Of a DNA stretch of 41,402 nucleotides, positions 11,629 to 20,176 are shown piece by piece (the stretch's first letter is position 1; each line of letters starts with the position of its first letter). The stretch is from Rubrivivax sp. (lineage in GTDB: Bacteria; Pseudomonadota; Gammaproteobacteria; Burkholderiales; Burkholderiaceae_C). The translations under genes were made by a program, and so were the position numbers. The notes under the pieces were generated by a model. That model saw only the letters and a list, made by a program, of their open reading frames with translations, was not told the origin of the DNA and made no database searches. The stretch lies in NCBI GenBank assembly GCA_027485165.1, contig JAIXRN010000008.1, forward strand, positions 1 to 41,402. The letters are read 5' to 3'.

Positions 11629-13941
11629 CTAGAAGTTGGCCTTGAACTGAAGACCGAAGTTGCGCGGCTCGTTGATGATGCCGGTCAGGTTGTTGAAGTC
11701 GATCGCCGCCACCACCTGCTGACGGTTCGTGATGTTGCGCGAGAAGGCCGCCACTTCGTACCTGCCGTTGTTCCAGCCGTAGCCCACGCGCAGGCCACCT
11801 TCCAGCGATGACTTGGCCGTGTACTCCTTGGCCGTGTACAGGAACATGTTGTACTTGTCCTTGTAGGCCCAGTCCGTCAGGACGGTCAATTCGCCGCCGG
11901 CCAGTTCGGTGCTGAACTTCAGCGTCCAGTTCACCACCCACTTGGGCGCGCGCGGGAGGTCGTTGCCACCGATCAAGACCGTGCCCGCCACGGGGCCGGG
12001 CCTGTTCAGCACGGTGCAGCCTGAATTGGGCAGGTTGGCCTGGAAGTTGGCGTTGCCGCAAGGCGCAACAAACAGGTTCGGGTCTTTGATCTCGGTGTCG
12101 TTGTAGCTCAGCCCCAGCGAGGTCAGCCAGTTGCGGCTGATGATCGCCTGTGCGTCGAGCTCGATGCCTTGGCCGGTGGCTTTCTTGGCGTTGACCAGGC
12201 GGTTCTGGTTGACGCTGCCGCTGCCGGCCGTCAGCTGCAGGTCCTTGACCTCGTACTGGAACACCGTCGCGCTGATGCGCCCAGCCTTGTTCAGCACGTC
12301 GGCCTTGAAGCCTGCTTCGAAAGACAGGGCCTTTTCCGAATTGGCCACCGAGATCGAGTCGCCGAACAGCACCCGACCCTGGATGGAAGGCGCGCGGTAG
12401 CCCGTTGCCGCACGGGCGAACAAGGACACGTCCCTGTTCAGCTCGTACGTGGCACCAAGGTCCCAGCTGGTGTTGGTGGACTTCGGATTTGCCGTCAAGG
12501 GGCCCACGTTGTTGCCGCCAAAGGGCGTTTGCGTGCGCGAGGCGACGAAGTCTTTCTTGTCGTCCGTGTAGCGCACACCGGCCCGAACCTTCAGGCTGGG
12601 CGACAGCGCGTAGTTGATGCTGCCAAAAGCGGCCCAGGACCTGGACGACTGGTTCTGCACGGCATAGCCGTTCTGCGGGTCACCGGGGGCAAACGAGTCG
12701 AAGTTGAAACTGTCGACCTGCTGGGTTTCCTTGAAAAAGTACAGGCCGCCGATCCATTGCAGCGCGTCCTTGGTCGACGACTGCAGGCGGAACTCCTGCG
12801 TCGTCTGCTTCAGGTTCGGCAGGCCATCGGCGGTCTGGGCATCGAAGGGAATGAGGATCTGCTGGCTGCCGTAGTTCGGGCCCACGGGGCGCACGGCAAA
12901 CGCAGGCGCGAAGACGCTGTCGGAGCCGAAGCCGCCGTCGACGTCGCCACGGCTGTAGAACTTGGCGGTGTCGTAGCCCGTGACGGAATGCAGGGTCATG
13001 CCGTCGAGTTCCCAGCGCAGGCGGGCACTGAAGCCCGTGGAACGCAGGGTCTGGCTGTTGTAGCCATCGCTGGGGTAGGAAGACGCATCGAAGCCGTCCA
13101 CCAGGTCATTGGTTCCCCGCTTGATGATGTTGGCGCGGAAGGTGGTGGCAGTGCCCTTGTAGTCGCGGCCCTGCAGCTTGAACAGGCCGTAGAAGTTGCC
13201 ATTCTTGTAGGCGGCCTGCACGCGCGCAGCCTTGTCTGTGTAGCCCTCGAAGGCCTGCGTGGCGTCGGGCCGGGTGTTGAAGACGCGATCGTCCTGGCGC
13301 TGCAGCAGCACGGCGGCCCGCAGCGACCAGTCCTGGTTAATCGGCGCGTTGACCGCGGCTTCGAGATTCAAGCCCTTCCAGCGGCCCGTGCCGACGGTGG
13401 CATAGCCTTCCATGCGGTTGCCGGGCTTCACCGAATCGAACTTCATGACGCCAGCAGGCGAGTTGCGTCCGAACAGCGTGCCCTGGGGACCGCGCAACAC
13501 TTCAACCTGCTCGATGTCGAAGATCGGGAAGCCCTTGAGCATCGGGCTTTCCTGCACCACCTCGTCGTAGACCAGGCCCACCGGCTGCGAAGCGTTCAAG
13601 TCGAAATCGGTGTTGCCAAGACCGCGGATGTAAAAGCGCGGAAAGGTCCGCCCGAAGTCGGACTCGATGTTCAGGCTGGGCACGCGGCCCGACAGTGCGC
13701 GGATGTCCTGACCGCTGGCGTTGTAAGTGTCCAGCGCCTCGCCCTTGATGGCCGACACCGACATCGGCACGTCTTTGACGTTCTCCAAACGGCGACTGCC
13801 CGTCACGATGATGGTTTCGAGCTGGCCGGCCTGGGCCTTGGTGTCGGGTGCCGCTGCGGCTTGCGCCCAGGCGGATTGGGCCGGAAATGCACTGGCAACG
13901 GCCAGCGCAATCAAAGACCTGGTAATACACGGCTGCTGCAT
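11629..13941 (-). CDS. TonB-dependent outer membrane receptor
   Basis: This is an outer-membrane active transporter of 770 residues. A signal peptide (MQQPCITRSLIALAVASAF, cleavage near AWA-QA) is followed by a TonB-box-like segment LETIIVTGSRR. The plug domain comes next, with VKDVPMSVSAIKGEAL, RFYIRGLGNTDFDLNAS and IEQVEVLRGPQGTLFGRNSP. A long beta-barrel ends RNFGLQFKANF with the terminal Phe needed for outer-membrane insertion. The start at ATG 13941 has an AAGGAAG ribosome site. The plug motifs are of the broad type seen in receptors for siderophores, vitamins or plant-derived compounds, so the substrate cannot be named. No Fur-type box is visible upstream. A minus-strand TTGACA at 14003-13998 has no clear -10 partner. 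An MFS transporter gene lies immediately upstream on the same strand, which suggests the two handle one substrate. Confidence 0.93.
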   Translation of the reverse strand: MQQPCITRSLIALAVASAFPAQSAWAQAAAAPDTKAQAGQLETIIVTGSRRLENVKDVPMSVSAIKGEALDTYNASGQDIRALSGRVPSLNIESDFGRTFPRFYIRGLGNTDFDLNASQPVGLVYDEVVQESPMLKGFPIFDIEQVEVLRGPQGTLFGRNSPAGVMKFDSVKPGNRMEGYATVGTGRWKGLNLEAAVNAPINQDWSLRAAVLLQRQDDRVFNTRPDATQAFEGYTDKAARVQAAYKNGNFYGLFKLQGRDYKGTATTFRANIIKRGTNDLVDGFDASSYPSDGYNSQTLRSTGFSARLRWELDGMTLHSVTGYDTAKFYSRGDVDGGFGSDSVFAPAFAVRPVGPNYGSQQILIPFDAQTADGLPNLKQTTQEFRLQSSTKDALQWIGGLYFFKETQQVDSFNFDSFAPGDPQNGYAVQNQSSRSWAAFGSINYALSPSLKVRAGVRYTDDKKDFVASRTQTPFGGNNVGPLTANPKSTNTSWDLGATYELNRDVSLFARAATGYRAPSIQGRVLFGDSISVANSEKALSFEAGFKADVLNKAGRISATVFQYEVKDLQLTAGSGSVNQNRLVNAKKATGQGIELDAQAIISRNWLTSLGLSYNDTEIKDPNLFVAPCGNANFQANLPNSGCTVLNRPGPVAGTVLIGGNDLPRAPKWVVNWTLKFSTELAGGELTVLTDWAYKDKYNMFLYTAKEYTAKSSLEGGLRVGYGWNNGRYEVAAFSRNITNRQQVVAAIDFNNLTGIINEPRNFGLQFKANF

Positions 13942-14010
13942 GGCTTCGCTTCCTTGTGACGTGGGGTGAGGTGCAGAGAGAAGATGTTCGGTGGACGTGT
14001 CAACGCGGCT

Positions 14011-14028
14011 GCAGCCCGAAAGGGCTGC
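14011..14028. other. Perfect 7-bp hairpin upstream of the TonB receptor gene
   Basis: GCAGCCC (14011-14017) and GGGCTGC (14022-14028) form a perfect stem closing a GAAA loop on the plus strand (TTTC on the minus strand). It stands 70 bases before the receptor start and after the MFS stop. There is no T-run on either side, so a simple intrinsic terminator is unlikely; an mRNA leader structure or chance are the alternatives. The rest of the 234-base gap shows no gene. Confidence 0.35.
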
Positions 14029-14175
14029 GGACTCGACCCGCCGGCTTGAAATTTCGCTACGGATTGTGCGGTTCAACGCCGTACGCCTTGGCCGACTGTT
14101 GCGAGTTCGCCGCGGTTCATCCAGAGGGGGCTTGCCACCCAGGCGCGCGTGGCGGTGTTCCGGTGCAGCCTGGCC

Positions 14176-15411
14176 CTACAGCCCGCGCATGGCACGCCAG
14201 GCCAGCGGCACGGCCAGCAGGGCCGCAACACTGGCGGCGGCCGCGCCGCCAGGCCAGCCGAAGTGGCTGGCACCGGCAGCCATCATGGGGGCGCCCAGCA
14301 GCGATCCGCTGGCCCCAAACTGCGTGATCAGACCATTCGCACGCACCAATTGCGCAGGCCCGGAAACCAGGCGGGGCAAGGCTGTGAAGGCCAGGCAGGC
14401 ATACAAGCCACCGAGCACATGGATGGCGATGGCCAGAACCACCGCCCTGGCGGCATGCGGCTCAGCTGCAAACACACCCCAGACAGCGCCGGCCGGCAGC
14501 GCCAGGGCCAGCACGGTCGGCCAGCGCAGCGCCACTTCCAGCCGCAGCAGAACAGCGCCCAGGGCACTGCCGGCCACCGCAGACAGCGAAGCCAGCCCGG
14601 TCCATTGCCCCGCAGCGGCAGCACTGAGGCCCGCGCCGTCCACCAGGAAGGTGGGCAACAGTGCCATCACACCGACCGCAAACAGGGCAAAGAGCCCGAA
14701 GCCCAGCGCCAGACACCAGGCCGCAGCACCCACCGCTACCGGGGCCGCCTGCGTGGCAAGGGTGTGGCTGGCCGGGCCGTCAGGCCTGATTGCTGGCGCC
14801 AGCGCACGCGTGGCCAGGGCCAGCGCGGCAGCCAGCAGCCCGCCTGCCAGCAGCGTGCCGCGCCAGCCCAAGGGCACAGCGGCCGCCGCGGCACCGCTGG
14901 CGCCCAGGGCCACGCCCACGGACACAAAGGTGCTCCAGAGTGTCATGGCCAGCATCTGTGCACGCGGCTGACGGCCGCCCAGGCCGCCCTGGGCCTCGCT
15001 GCCCTGGGCAGCCGTCAGGCGTACCATCAGCACCGGGGCAGAAACCGTTACGCCCAGGTAGCCTGCCGCTTCCAGCAGCCGCCACAGCATCAGGCTCAGC
15101 TCGCCAGCGGCACTGGCGCTGCCCAACCCCGCCACGGCCAGTGCCACCAGCCCCCATCGCAGGCTGCGCCACAGGCCCAGGCGCAGGGCCAGGCCGCTGG
15201 CCACGGTGCCGAGTGTCGCGCCACCGATCTCCAGCAGCGACACCGCCCAGGCCGCACTCATGAGCGAAAGCCCCAGCGCTGGGCCGATGACGGGCACCAG
15301 CGCCGACATCTTGCCCAGCTGAGCAGCGGCCATCAGGCCAGCGGCGTACAGCAGCAGCACGGCCGGCCAGGGGCTGGGCACGACCGGCGATGGCAAGAGC
15401 GGCACGTTCAA
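14176..15411 (-). CDS. MFS transporter
   Basis: This is a 411-residue inner-membrane protein with about twelve hydrophobic segments, consistent with the major facilitator superfamily. The first half shows GLMAAAQLGKMSALVPVIGP and the loop RLGLWRSLRWGLVALA in the position of the MFS signature between helices 2 and 3. A longer, polar central loop (RALAPAIRPDGPASHTLATQ) separates the two six-helix halves. The second half begins at AWCLALGFGLFALFAVGVMA. The protein is extremely Ala/Leu/Gly-rich. It precedes the TonB-dependent receptor by 234 bases on the same strand, so inner-membrane and outer-membrane steps for one compound may be paired. The compound and the direction of transport are not evident. 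Confidence 0.88.
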   Translation of the reverse strand: MNVPLLPSPVVPSPWPAVLLLYAAGLMAAAQLGKMSALVPVIGPALGLSLMSAAWAVSLLEIGGATLGTVASGLALRLGLWRSLRWGLVALAVAGLGSASAAGELSLMLWRLLEAAGYLGVTVSAPVLMVRLTAAQGSEAQGGLGGRQPRAQMLAMTLWSTFVSVGVALGASGAAAAAVPLGWRGTLLAGGLLAAALALATRALAPAIRPDGPASHTLATQAAPVAVGAAAWCLALGFGLFALFAVGVMALLPTFLVDGAGLSAAAAGQWTGLASLSAVAGSALGAVLLRLEVALRWPTVLALALPAGAVWGVFAAEPHAARAVVLAIAIHVLGGLYACLAFTALPRLVSGPAQLVRANGLITQFGASGSLLGAPMMAAGASHFGWPGGAAAASVAALLAVPLAWRAMRGL

Positions 15412-15530
15412 GCCGGGTTACCTGGCCGCAGGCCTGGATTGCCCGCGTTGCCTGCGTTGCGCGGGATACCCGGACGATGGCCCCTGCACCGCCAATGCCC
15501 CGGCCCCCACTGCCACGGGGCGCACGCTGC

Positions 15531-16244
15531 TCAGCAAACCGCTGCTTCCAGCCAGTCCGCCAGCGCACCGAGCGAGTCGACCTGCACGAAGCGGGGGTGG
15601 CCGGTGGGCACTTCCGCGACCTCGTGAGACCACACCAGGGGGTAGGGGATCAGCGCTGCGTGGCTGCCGGCATCGAGGGCCGGCAGGATGTCGGAACGCA
15701 CGGAGTTGCCGGCCATCAGCGCCAGCTCGGGTGCCGAGCCATGGCGCTTGAAGGCGCGCCGGTAGGTATTGGCCGTCTTCTCGCTGACGATCTCGACCCC
15801 GTGGAAGAAACTGCCCAGGCCCGAAGCCGCGAGCTTGCTTTCCTGGTGAAACAGGTCACCCTTGGTCACCAGCACCAGCGGCGCCATGCGCGCCAGTCGT
15901 TCCAGCGCCGCGGGCACGCCTGGCAGCGGCTCCATCGGGTGGCGCATCAGTTCACGACCGGCCTGAAGGATCTCGGCCAGCACTGAGGCCGCTGCCTGCC
16001 CCTGGCTGAGTTCCAGGGCTGTTTCCATCATCGACAGCGTGAAGCCCTTGGCGCCGTAGCCGTAGACATGGAGGTTGCGGTGTTCCACCTGCGCCAGGTG
16101 CGCCGCCACGGTGTCGGAATCTGCCCAAGGCTGCAGCAAGCTGTCGAAGCGTGCGTGGGTCATTCGGAACAAGGGCTCGTTGTGCCAAAGGGTGTCGTCG
16201 GCGTCCAGGCCGATCAAGGCGGGGGTGACAGCAGGATGGGGCAT
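15531..16244 (-). CDS. HAD-superfamily hydrolase
   Basis: This is a 237-residue cytoplasmic phosphatase-type protein. Motif I is DADDT (Asp14 nucleophile, Asp16 acid/base), followed by LWHNEPLFRMTHARF of the alpha-helical cap. Motif II Thr is in LVLVTKGD, motif III Lys in VEIVSEKTANTYRRAF, and motif IV acidic residues in LMAGNSVRSDILPALDAG. The order and spacing fit the phosphoglycolate-phosphatase-like subfamily I cap. The substrate is not deducible, and the enzyme should not be called phosphoglycolate phosphatase. The gene ends about 120 bases upstream of the MFS gene on the same strand, and a strong terminator lies about 107 bases before its start. It may therefore begin a transcript of its own. 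Confidence 0.9.
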   Translation of the reverse strand: MPHPAVTPALIGLDADDTLWHNEPLFRMTHARFDSLLQPWADSDTVAAHLAQVEHRNLHVYGYGAKGFTLSMMETALELSQGQAAASVLAEILQAGRELMRHPMEPLPGVPAALERLARMAPLVLVTKGDLFHQESKLAASGLGSFFHGVEIVSEKTANTYRRAFKRHGSAPELALMAGNSVRSDILPALDAGSHAALIPYPLVWSHEVAEVPTGHPRFVQVDSLGALADWLEAAVC

Positions 16245-16350
16245 GGTGTCGATAGCTTGGGTTCATGCGCCGGGCTTGCGCATCAGGCCATGCTCGTCAG
16301 TTCGTGGCCCGGCATGGGGGGGGGCACTGATAGAGGCCGGGTGACCGATG

Positions 16351-16381
16351 AAAAAAGCCCCAAGACGTATCGTCTTGGGGC
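16351..16381 (-). terminator. Strong intrinsic terminator after tRNA-Ser
   Basis: A perfect 11-bp inverted repeat (GCCCCAAGACG at 16357-16367 and its complement at 16371-16381) with a three-base TAT loop is followed on the minus strand by TTTTTT (16356-16351). It begins 17 bases after the tRNA 3' end. It has no T-run on the plus strand, so it acts on minus-strand transcripts: the tRNA and any read-through from lysC. Confidence 0.93.
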
Positions 16382-16398
16382 TCTGTTCAAAAGGGTAC

Positions 16399-16491
16399 TG
16401 GCGGAGTCGGAGGGATTCGAACCCTCGATGCAGGTTTTGCCCACATACTCCCTTAGCAGGGGAGCACCTTCGGCCACTCGGTCACGACTCC
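16399..16491 (-). tRNA. tRNA-Ser, anticodon GCU
   Basis: The minus strand begins GGAGTCGTGACCGAGTGGCC and ends with the matching acceptor strand CGACTCC, discriminator G and a genomically encoded CCA. The anticodon stem-loop is CTCCCCTGCTAAGGGAG, giving anticodon GCT (reads AGC and AGU). A long variable arm, as in all class II serine tRNAs, follows, and the T loop GGTTCGAATCC is standard. The total is 93 bases with CCA. It lies 17 bases after the lysC stop, and a strong terminator follows. A promoter-like pair overlaps the end of lysC. Confidence 0.97.
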
Positions 16492-16505
16492 AGCAAAGAG
16501 CAGCG

Positions 16506-16534
16506 ATTCTAGCCTGCTTGTGCGGCGCTTTCAG
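16506..16534 (-). promoter_or_regulatory. Candidate promoter of tRNA-Ser, overlapping the lysC stop codon
   Basis: On the minus strand CTGAAA (16534-16529, 4 of 6) is 17 bases before TAGAAT (16511-16506, 5 of 6). The lysC TAG stop (16511-16509) forms the first three bases of this -10. Transcription would start near 16499, about eight bases before the tRNA 5' end, leaving a very short 5' leader for RNase P. The call rests on motif and spacing only. Confidence 0.5.
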
Positions 16535-17807
16535 CAGCCGGCTGATCCAGGTCGAAGGCCTTGTGCAGGGCACGCACGGCCAGTTCCATGTACTTCTCGT
16601 CGATCACCACGCTGGTTTTGATCTCGCTGGTGGTGATCATCTGGATGTTGATGCCTTCTTCCGACAGCGTGCGGAACATCTTGCTGGCCACGCCGACATG
16701 GCTACGCATGCCGATGCCGACGATCGACACCTTGCAGATCTTGGCGTCGCCCTGCACGTCTGCCGCGCCCAGCGCCGGCAGCACCTGGGCCTTCAGCACG
16801 TCCATGGTGCGGGCGTAGTCGTTGCGGTGCACGGTGAAGGAAAAGTCCGTGCGGCCGCTGTGCGACATGTTCTGGATGATGACGTCGATGTCGATGTTGG
16901 CATCGGCCACTGGGCCCAGGATCTGGAAGGCGATGCCAGGCTTGTCGGGCACGCCGATGACGCTGATCTTGGCTTCGTCGCGGTTGAACGCGATACCCGC
17001 CACCACGGCTTGTTCCATCTTTTCGTCCTCTTCAAACGTGATCAGCGTGCCCGAGCGGGCTTCTTCGTCCAGCGGAATGTCCCAGGGCGTGAAGCTGCTC
17101 AGCACGCGCAGCGGCACGCGGTACTTGCCCGCGAATTCGACCGACCGGATCTGCAGCACCTTGCTGCCCAGGCTGGCCATTTCCAGCATTTCCTCGAAGC
17201 TGATGCTGGACAGGCGCCGGGCCTCGGGCACGATGCGCGGGTCGGTGGTGTAGACGCCGTCCACGTCGGTATAGATCAGGCATTCGTCGGCCTTCAACGC
17301 TGCGGCCACGGCCACGGCTGAGGTGTCGCTGCCGCCGCGGCCCAGGGTAGTGACGTTGCCTTGCGCGTCGATGCCCTGGAAGCCGGTGATCACGACCACC
17401 TTGCCCGCGGCCAGGTCGTGCCTGACGCGCGTGTCGTCAATGCTGGTGATCCGCGCCTTCGTGAACGACGCATCGGTGTGGATGGGCACCTGCCAGCCGC
17501 CATAGCTGACGGCCTGGAGCCCCTGGGCCTGCAGCGCCAATGCCAGCAGGCCGACCGATACCTGTTCGCCTGTGGCGGCGATGGCGTCCAGTTCGCGCAG
17601 CGCCTGCGGGCTGCTGGCGGCACTGCCGGCAGGCATCAGTTCCTTCGCCAGACCCAGTAGGCGGTTGGTTTCGCCACTCATGGCCGAGGGCACGACGACC
17701 AGCTGGTGGCCCGCGCGCACCCACTTGGCCACGCGCTGGGCCACGCTGCGGATGCGCTCGGTCGAGCCCATCGACGTGCCGCCGTACTTATGAACGATCA
17801 GGGCCAT
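16509..17807 (-). CDS. lysC: Aspartate kinase
   Basis: This enzyme phosphorylates aspartate, the first step towards lysine, threonine, methionine and isoleucine. The 432-residue protein has the length of the feedback-controlled bacterial class. The kinase domain begins MALIVHKYGGTSMGS (Lys-Tyr-Gly-Gly nucleotide/aspartate motif) and contains LGRGGSDTSAVAVAAALKA and the YTDVDGVYTTDPRIVPEAR signature. Two C-terminal ACT domains follow (about residues 265-420): ISVIGVPDKPGIAFQILG and VSIVGIGMRSHVGVASKMF. Sites of this kind bind Lys and/or Thr in the family. It is a single-function kinase; no homoserine dehydrogenase domain is fused. The gene follows tilS after about 70 bases and is followed by tRNA-Ser, an order common in Burkholderiales. 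Confidence 0.97.
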   Translation of the reverse strand: MALIVHKYGGTSMGSTERIRSVAQRVAKWVRAGHQLVVVPSAMSGETNRLLGLAKELMPAGSAASSPQALRELDAIAATGEQVSVGLLALALQAQGLQAVSYGGWQVPIHTDASFTKARITSIDDTRVRHDLAAGKVVVITGFQGIDAQGNVTTLGRGGSDTSAVAVAAALKADECLIYTDVDGVYTTDPRIVPEARRLSSISFEEMLEMASLGSKVLQIRSVEFAGKYRVPLRVLSSFTPWDIPLDEEARSGTLITFEEDEKMEQAVVAGIAFNRDEAKISVIGVPDKPGIAFQILGPVADANIDIDVIIQNMSHSGRTDFSFTVHRNDYARTMDVLKAQVLPALGAADVQGDAKICKVSIVGIGMRSHVGVASKMFRTLSEEGINIQMITTSEIKTSVVIDEKYMELAVRALHKAFDLDQPAAESAAQAG

Positions 17808-17876
17808 CGCTATCGCTGGAAGTAGTTCTTCGGGTGCCCGCCCGGCCTGCAGGACCGCGCGGGAAAACCCCGAATT

Positions 17877-19193
17877 CTAGAGGGCAGCCTGACCCGCAGC
17901 TGTCGCCGGCTGCCAGGCCAGGCTGAACTGGCGCTGGCCCGGCGCGGCCAGGCAGCGGGCGTCCAGCCCCAGCCAGGGCACGAACAGCAAGTCACCGCCG
18001 CAGGTGAACAGCAGCGGACCCTGGCGCAGCCACGCCGGCACCGCCAGGCCCTGCGACTGCTTCTTCAGGCTGCGCGGCGGGGTACCGACCGCGCGCTGAA
18101 AGCGCTCGCTGCCACTGCGCGGGCGCGGCAGCACGCTGGCCAGCAGCTCTGCATCGACACCACCAGACAGGCAAGGCTGCACCTCGATCACGCCTGCCCA
18201 GCCCGGTACCGGGTGGCGCCCCGGCCGCGCCAGGTCCAGCGCATCGACAGGGCCAGGTGCGGCCGACGGCAGCCGCGGTTTTGCAGCCGCAGGCGGCAGC
18301 GCCTGCAAGCTCAGCCCACCGCGGTACAGGCACCACTGGCCCTGGGCCGCCGGGTAGCGCGCACTGCGCAGCACCGGCAGGTCGTGCAGCAGGCGTTGCA
18401 CCAGGCTTTCCGGCACCGGGGCCCCGCTGGCCTGCGCCAGCCAGTGGCGCAGGGCATTGGCCCGGCGGGCCGGCGGAAGCTGCAACCACGGTGCGGTCTG
18501 AAGCTGCTGGCCGGCCACGCAAACCGGCAGGTCCAGGGCTGCAGCTTCAGCGGCCAGCGCGGCGGCTTCCTGCGCGTGGCGGCTGGAAGCGGCCAGGGCC
18601 TGCTCAGCGTCTGGAAACGCCGCCTGCAGCGCAGGCCAAACGCAGGTGCGCAGACGGCCGCGGGCCAGGCGCGGGTCGGCATTGCTGGGGTCTTCCACCG
18701 CACACAGGCGGTGGCGGCGGATGTAGGCGTCGATGGCTTCGCGCGGCTGGTCCAGCCAGGGCCGCGCCCAGACCAGGCCCTGCCGCTGCGCCAGGGCCGG
18801 CATCGCTGACAGCCCCGCAGGCCCGCCGCCACGCAACGCCTGCAGCAGCCAGGTCTCGGCCTGGTCGCGTCGATGGTGGGCCAGCAGCACCAAGCCGGCG
18901 CCGGCGCTGCGGGCCATGTCAGCCAGCGCGGCATAGCGGCCACGGCGCGCCCAGGCTTCGATGCTGTCACCCGCTGCCGGGGCGCCCGCCAGGCGCCGAC
19001 AGTCGAAGCCCGCGCCCCAGCGGCGGGCCTGCTGTCGCACCTGCGCGAGCCAGTCGTCGCCTTCGCGCTGCAGCCCATGGTGGACATGTAAGGCCAGGAC
19101 CTGGATGCCCAGCGACCGGGCCGAACGCAGGCTGCAGTGCAGCAGGGCGATGGAGTCGCGGCCGCCGCTGACGGCCACCGCGACCAGGCTCAC
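17877..19193 (-). CDS. tilS: tRNA(Ile)-lysidine synthase
   Basis: TilS converts C34 of tRNA-Ile(CAU) to lysidine with ATP and lysine, so that the tRNA reads AUA and is charged with Ile. The product is about 438 residues. The PP-loop motif SGGRDS lies at residues 9-14 after VSLVAVAV. LALHVHHGLQREGDDWL and VLLAHHRRDQAETWLLQAL are the family's other N-domain motifs, and VEDPSNADPRLARGRLR is the conserved tRNA-contacting stretch. The C-terminal substrate-binding domain includes QRAVGTPPRSLKKQSQGLAVP. The GTG at 19193 is chosen: it starts one base after the accA stop and directly precedes the PP-loop strand. An ATG at 19244 would overlap accA by 50 bases. The accA-tilS-lysC order implies co-transcription. 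Confidence 0.94.
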   Translation of the reverse strand: MSLVAVAVSGGRDSIALLHCSLRSARSLGIQVLALHVHHGLQREGDDWLAQVRQQARRWGAGFDCRRLAGAPAAGDSIEAWARRGRYAALADMARSAGAGLVLLAHHRRDQAETWLLQALRGGGPAGLSAMPALAQRQGLVWARPWLDQPREAIDAYIRRHRLCAVEDPSNADPRLARGRLRTCVWPALQAAFPDAEQALAASSRHAQEAAALAAEAAALDLPVCVAGQQLQTAPWLQLPPARRANALRHWLAQASGAPVPESLVQRLLHDLPVLRSARYPAAQGQWCLYRGGLSLQALPPAAAKPRLPSAAPGPVDALDLARPGRHPVPGWAGVIEVQPCLSGGVDAELLASVLPRPRSGSERFQRAVGTPPRSLKKQSQGLAVPAWLRQGPLLFTCGGDLLFVPWLGLDARCLAAPGQRQFSLAWQPATAAGQAAL

Positions 19194-19194
19194 G

Positions 19195-20166
19195 TCACCG
19201 ATCCTTGGTGTCGGTGAAGCGGCCGTAGGCCCGCAGACGGTCATAGCGCCGCTGCAGCAGGGCTTCGGGCTTCAGGTCCGCAGTCTGGCGCAGAGCGTCG
19301 GCCAGTGCGCGCTTGAGCTGCGCCGACATCCAGGGGATGTCGCGGTGCGCACCGCCCACGGGTTCGCTGACGATCTTGTCGATCACGCCCAAGGCCTTCA
19401 GCCGGTGTGCCGTGACGCCCAGGGCTTCTGCGGCTTCAGACGCGCGCTCGGCCGTCTTCCACAGGATGGACGCACAGCCTTCGGGCGAGATGACCGAATA
19501 GACGCTGAACTGCAGCATCAAGACTTGGTCGGCCACGCTGATGGCCAGTGCGCCGCCACTGCCACCTTCGCCGATGATGGTGCTGATGATGGGCACTTCC
19601 AGCTGTGCCATTTCGAAGATGTTGCGGCCGATGGCTTCTGACTGGCCGCGTTCTTCTGCGCCGATGCCGGGGTAGGCGCCGGGCGTGTCGACGAAGGTGA
19701 AGACGGGAAGGCCGAACTTTTCGGCCAGCTTCATCAGGCGCAGCGCCTTGCGATAGCCCTCGGGGCGGCTCATGCCGAAGTTGCGCTGCGTGCGTTCCTT
19801 CGTGTCGCGGCCCTTCTGATGGCCCAGCACCATGCAGGCCTGGCCGTTGAAGCGCGCCAGCCCGCCAACGATGGACAGGTCGTCGGCATAGTGCCGGTCG
19901 CCATGCAGTTCCTGGAATTCCGTGAAGATCTCGTTCACGTAGTCCAGCGTATAGGGTCGCTGGGCATGGCGCGCGATCTGGGTCACCTGCCAGGGCGTCA
20001 GGTTCGAATAGATGTCGCGCGTGAGTTGCTGGCTCTTGGCCGACAGGCGTTCGATCTCGTCGGAGATGTCGACCGCGGATTCGTTCTGCACGTAGCGCAG
20101 TTCGTCGATCTTGGATTCGAGTTCCGCAATCGGTTGCTCGAAGTCGAGGAAGTGTCTTTTGCTCAT
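19195..20166 (-). CDS. accA: Acetyl-CoA carboxylase carboxyltransferase subunit alpha
   Basis: This subunit pairs with AccD to move the carboxyl group from biotin on AccB to acetyl-CoA, giving malonyl-CoA for fatty-acid synthesis. The 323-residue product has the family's normal length. It begins [20 protein letters not shown] with a coiled N-terminal helix pair. Then come the crotonase-type core elements [58 protein letters not shown] and [16 protein letters not shown]. The ATG at 20166 matches the family start. The gene lies between the glycosylase and tilS, with ten bases and one base between coding regions respectively, so it is inside a tight operon. Confidence 0.98.
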   Translation of the reverse strand: MSKRHFLDFEQPIAELESKIDELRYVQNESAVDISDEIERLSAKSQQLTRDIYSNLTPWQVTQIARHAQRPYTLDYVNEIFTEFQELHGDRHYADDLSIVGGLARFNGQACMVLGHQKGRDTKERTQRNFGMSRPEGYRKALRLMKLAEKFGLPVFTFVDTPGAYPGIGAEERGQSEAIGRNIFEMAQLEVPIISTIIGEGGSGGALAISVADQVLMLQFSVYSVISPEGCASILWKTAERASEAAEALGVTAHRLKALGVIDKIVSEPVGGAHRDIPWMSAQLKRALADALRQTADLKPEALLQRRYDRLRAYGRFTDTKDR

Positions 20167-20176
20167 GGTGCCCGCT

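Noticed and set aside
12169..13959. Long open frame (596 codons) on the plus strand
   Set aside because: It is exactly antisense to the TonB receptor, whose signal peptide, plug and barrel motifs are complete. High GC at third positions opens long antisense frames throughout this window.
13942..14175. Possible Fur box before the TonB receptor
   Set aside because: No GATAAT-type hexamer array could be found on either strand.
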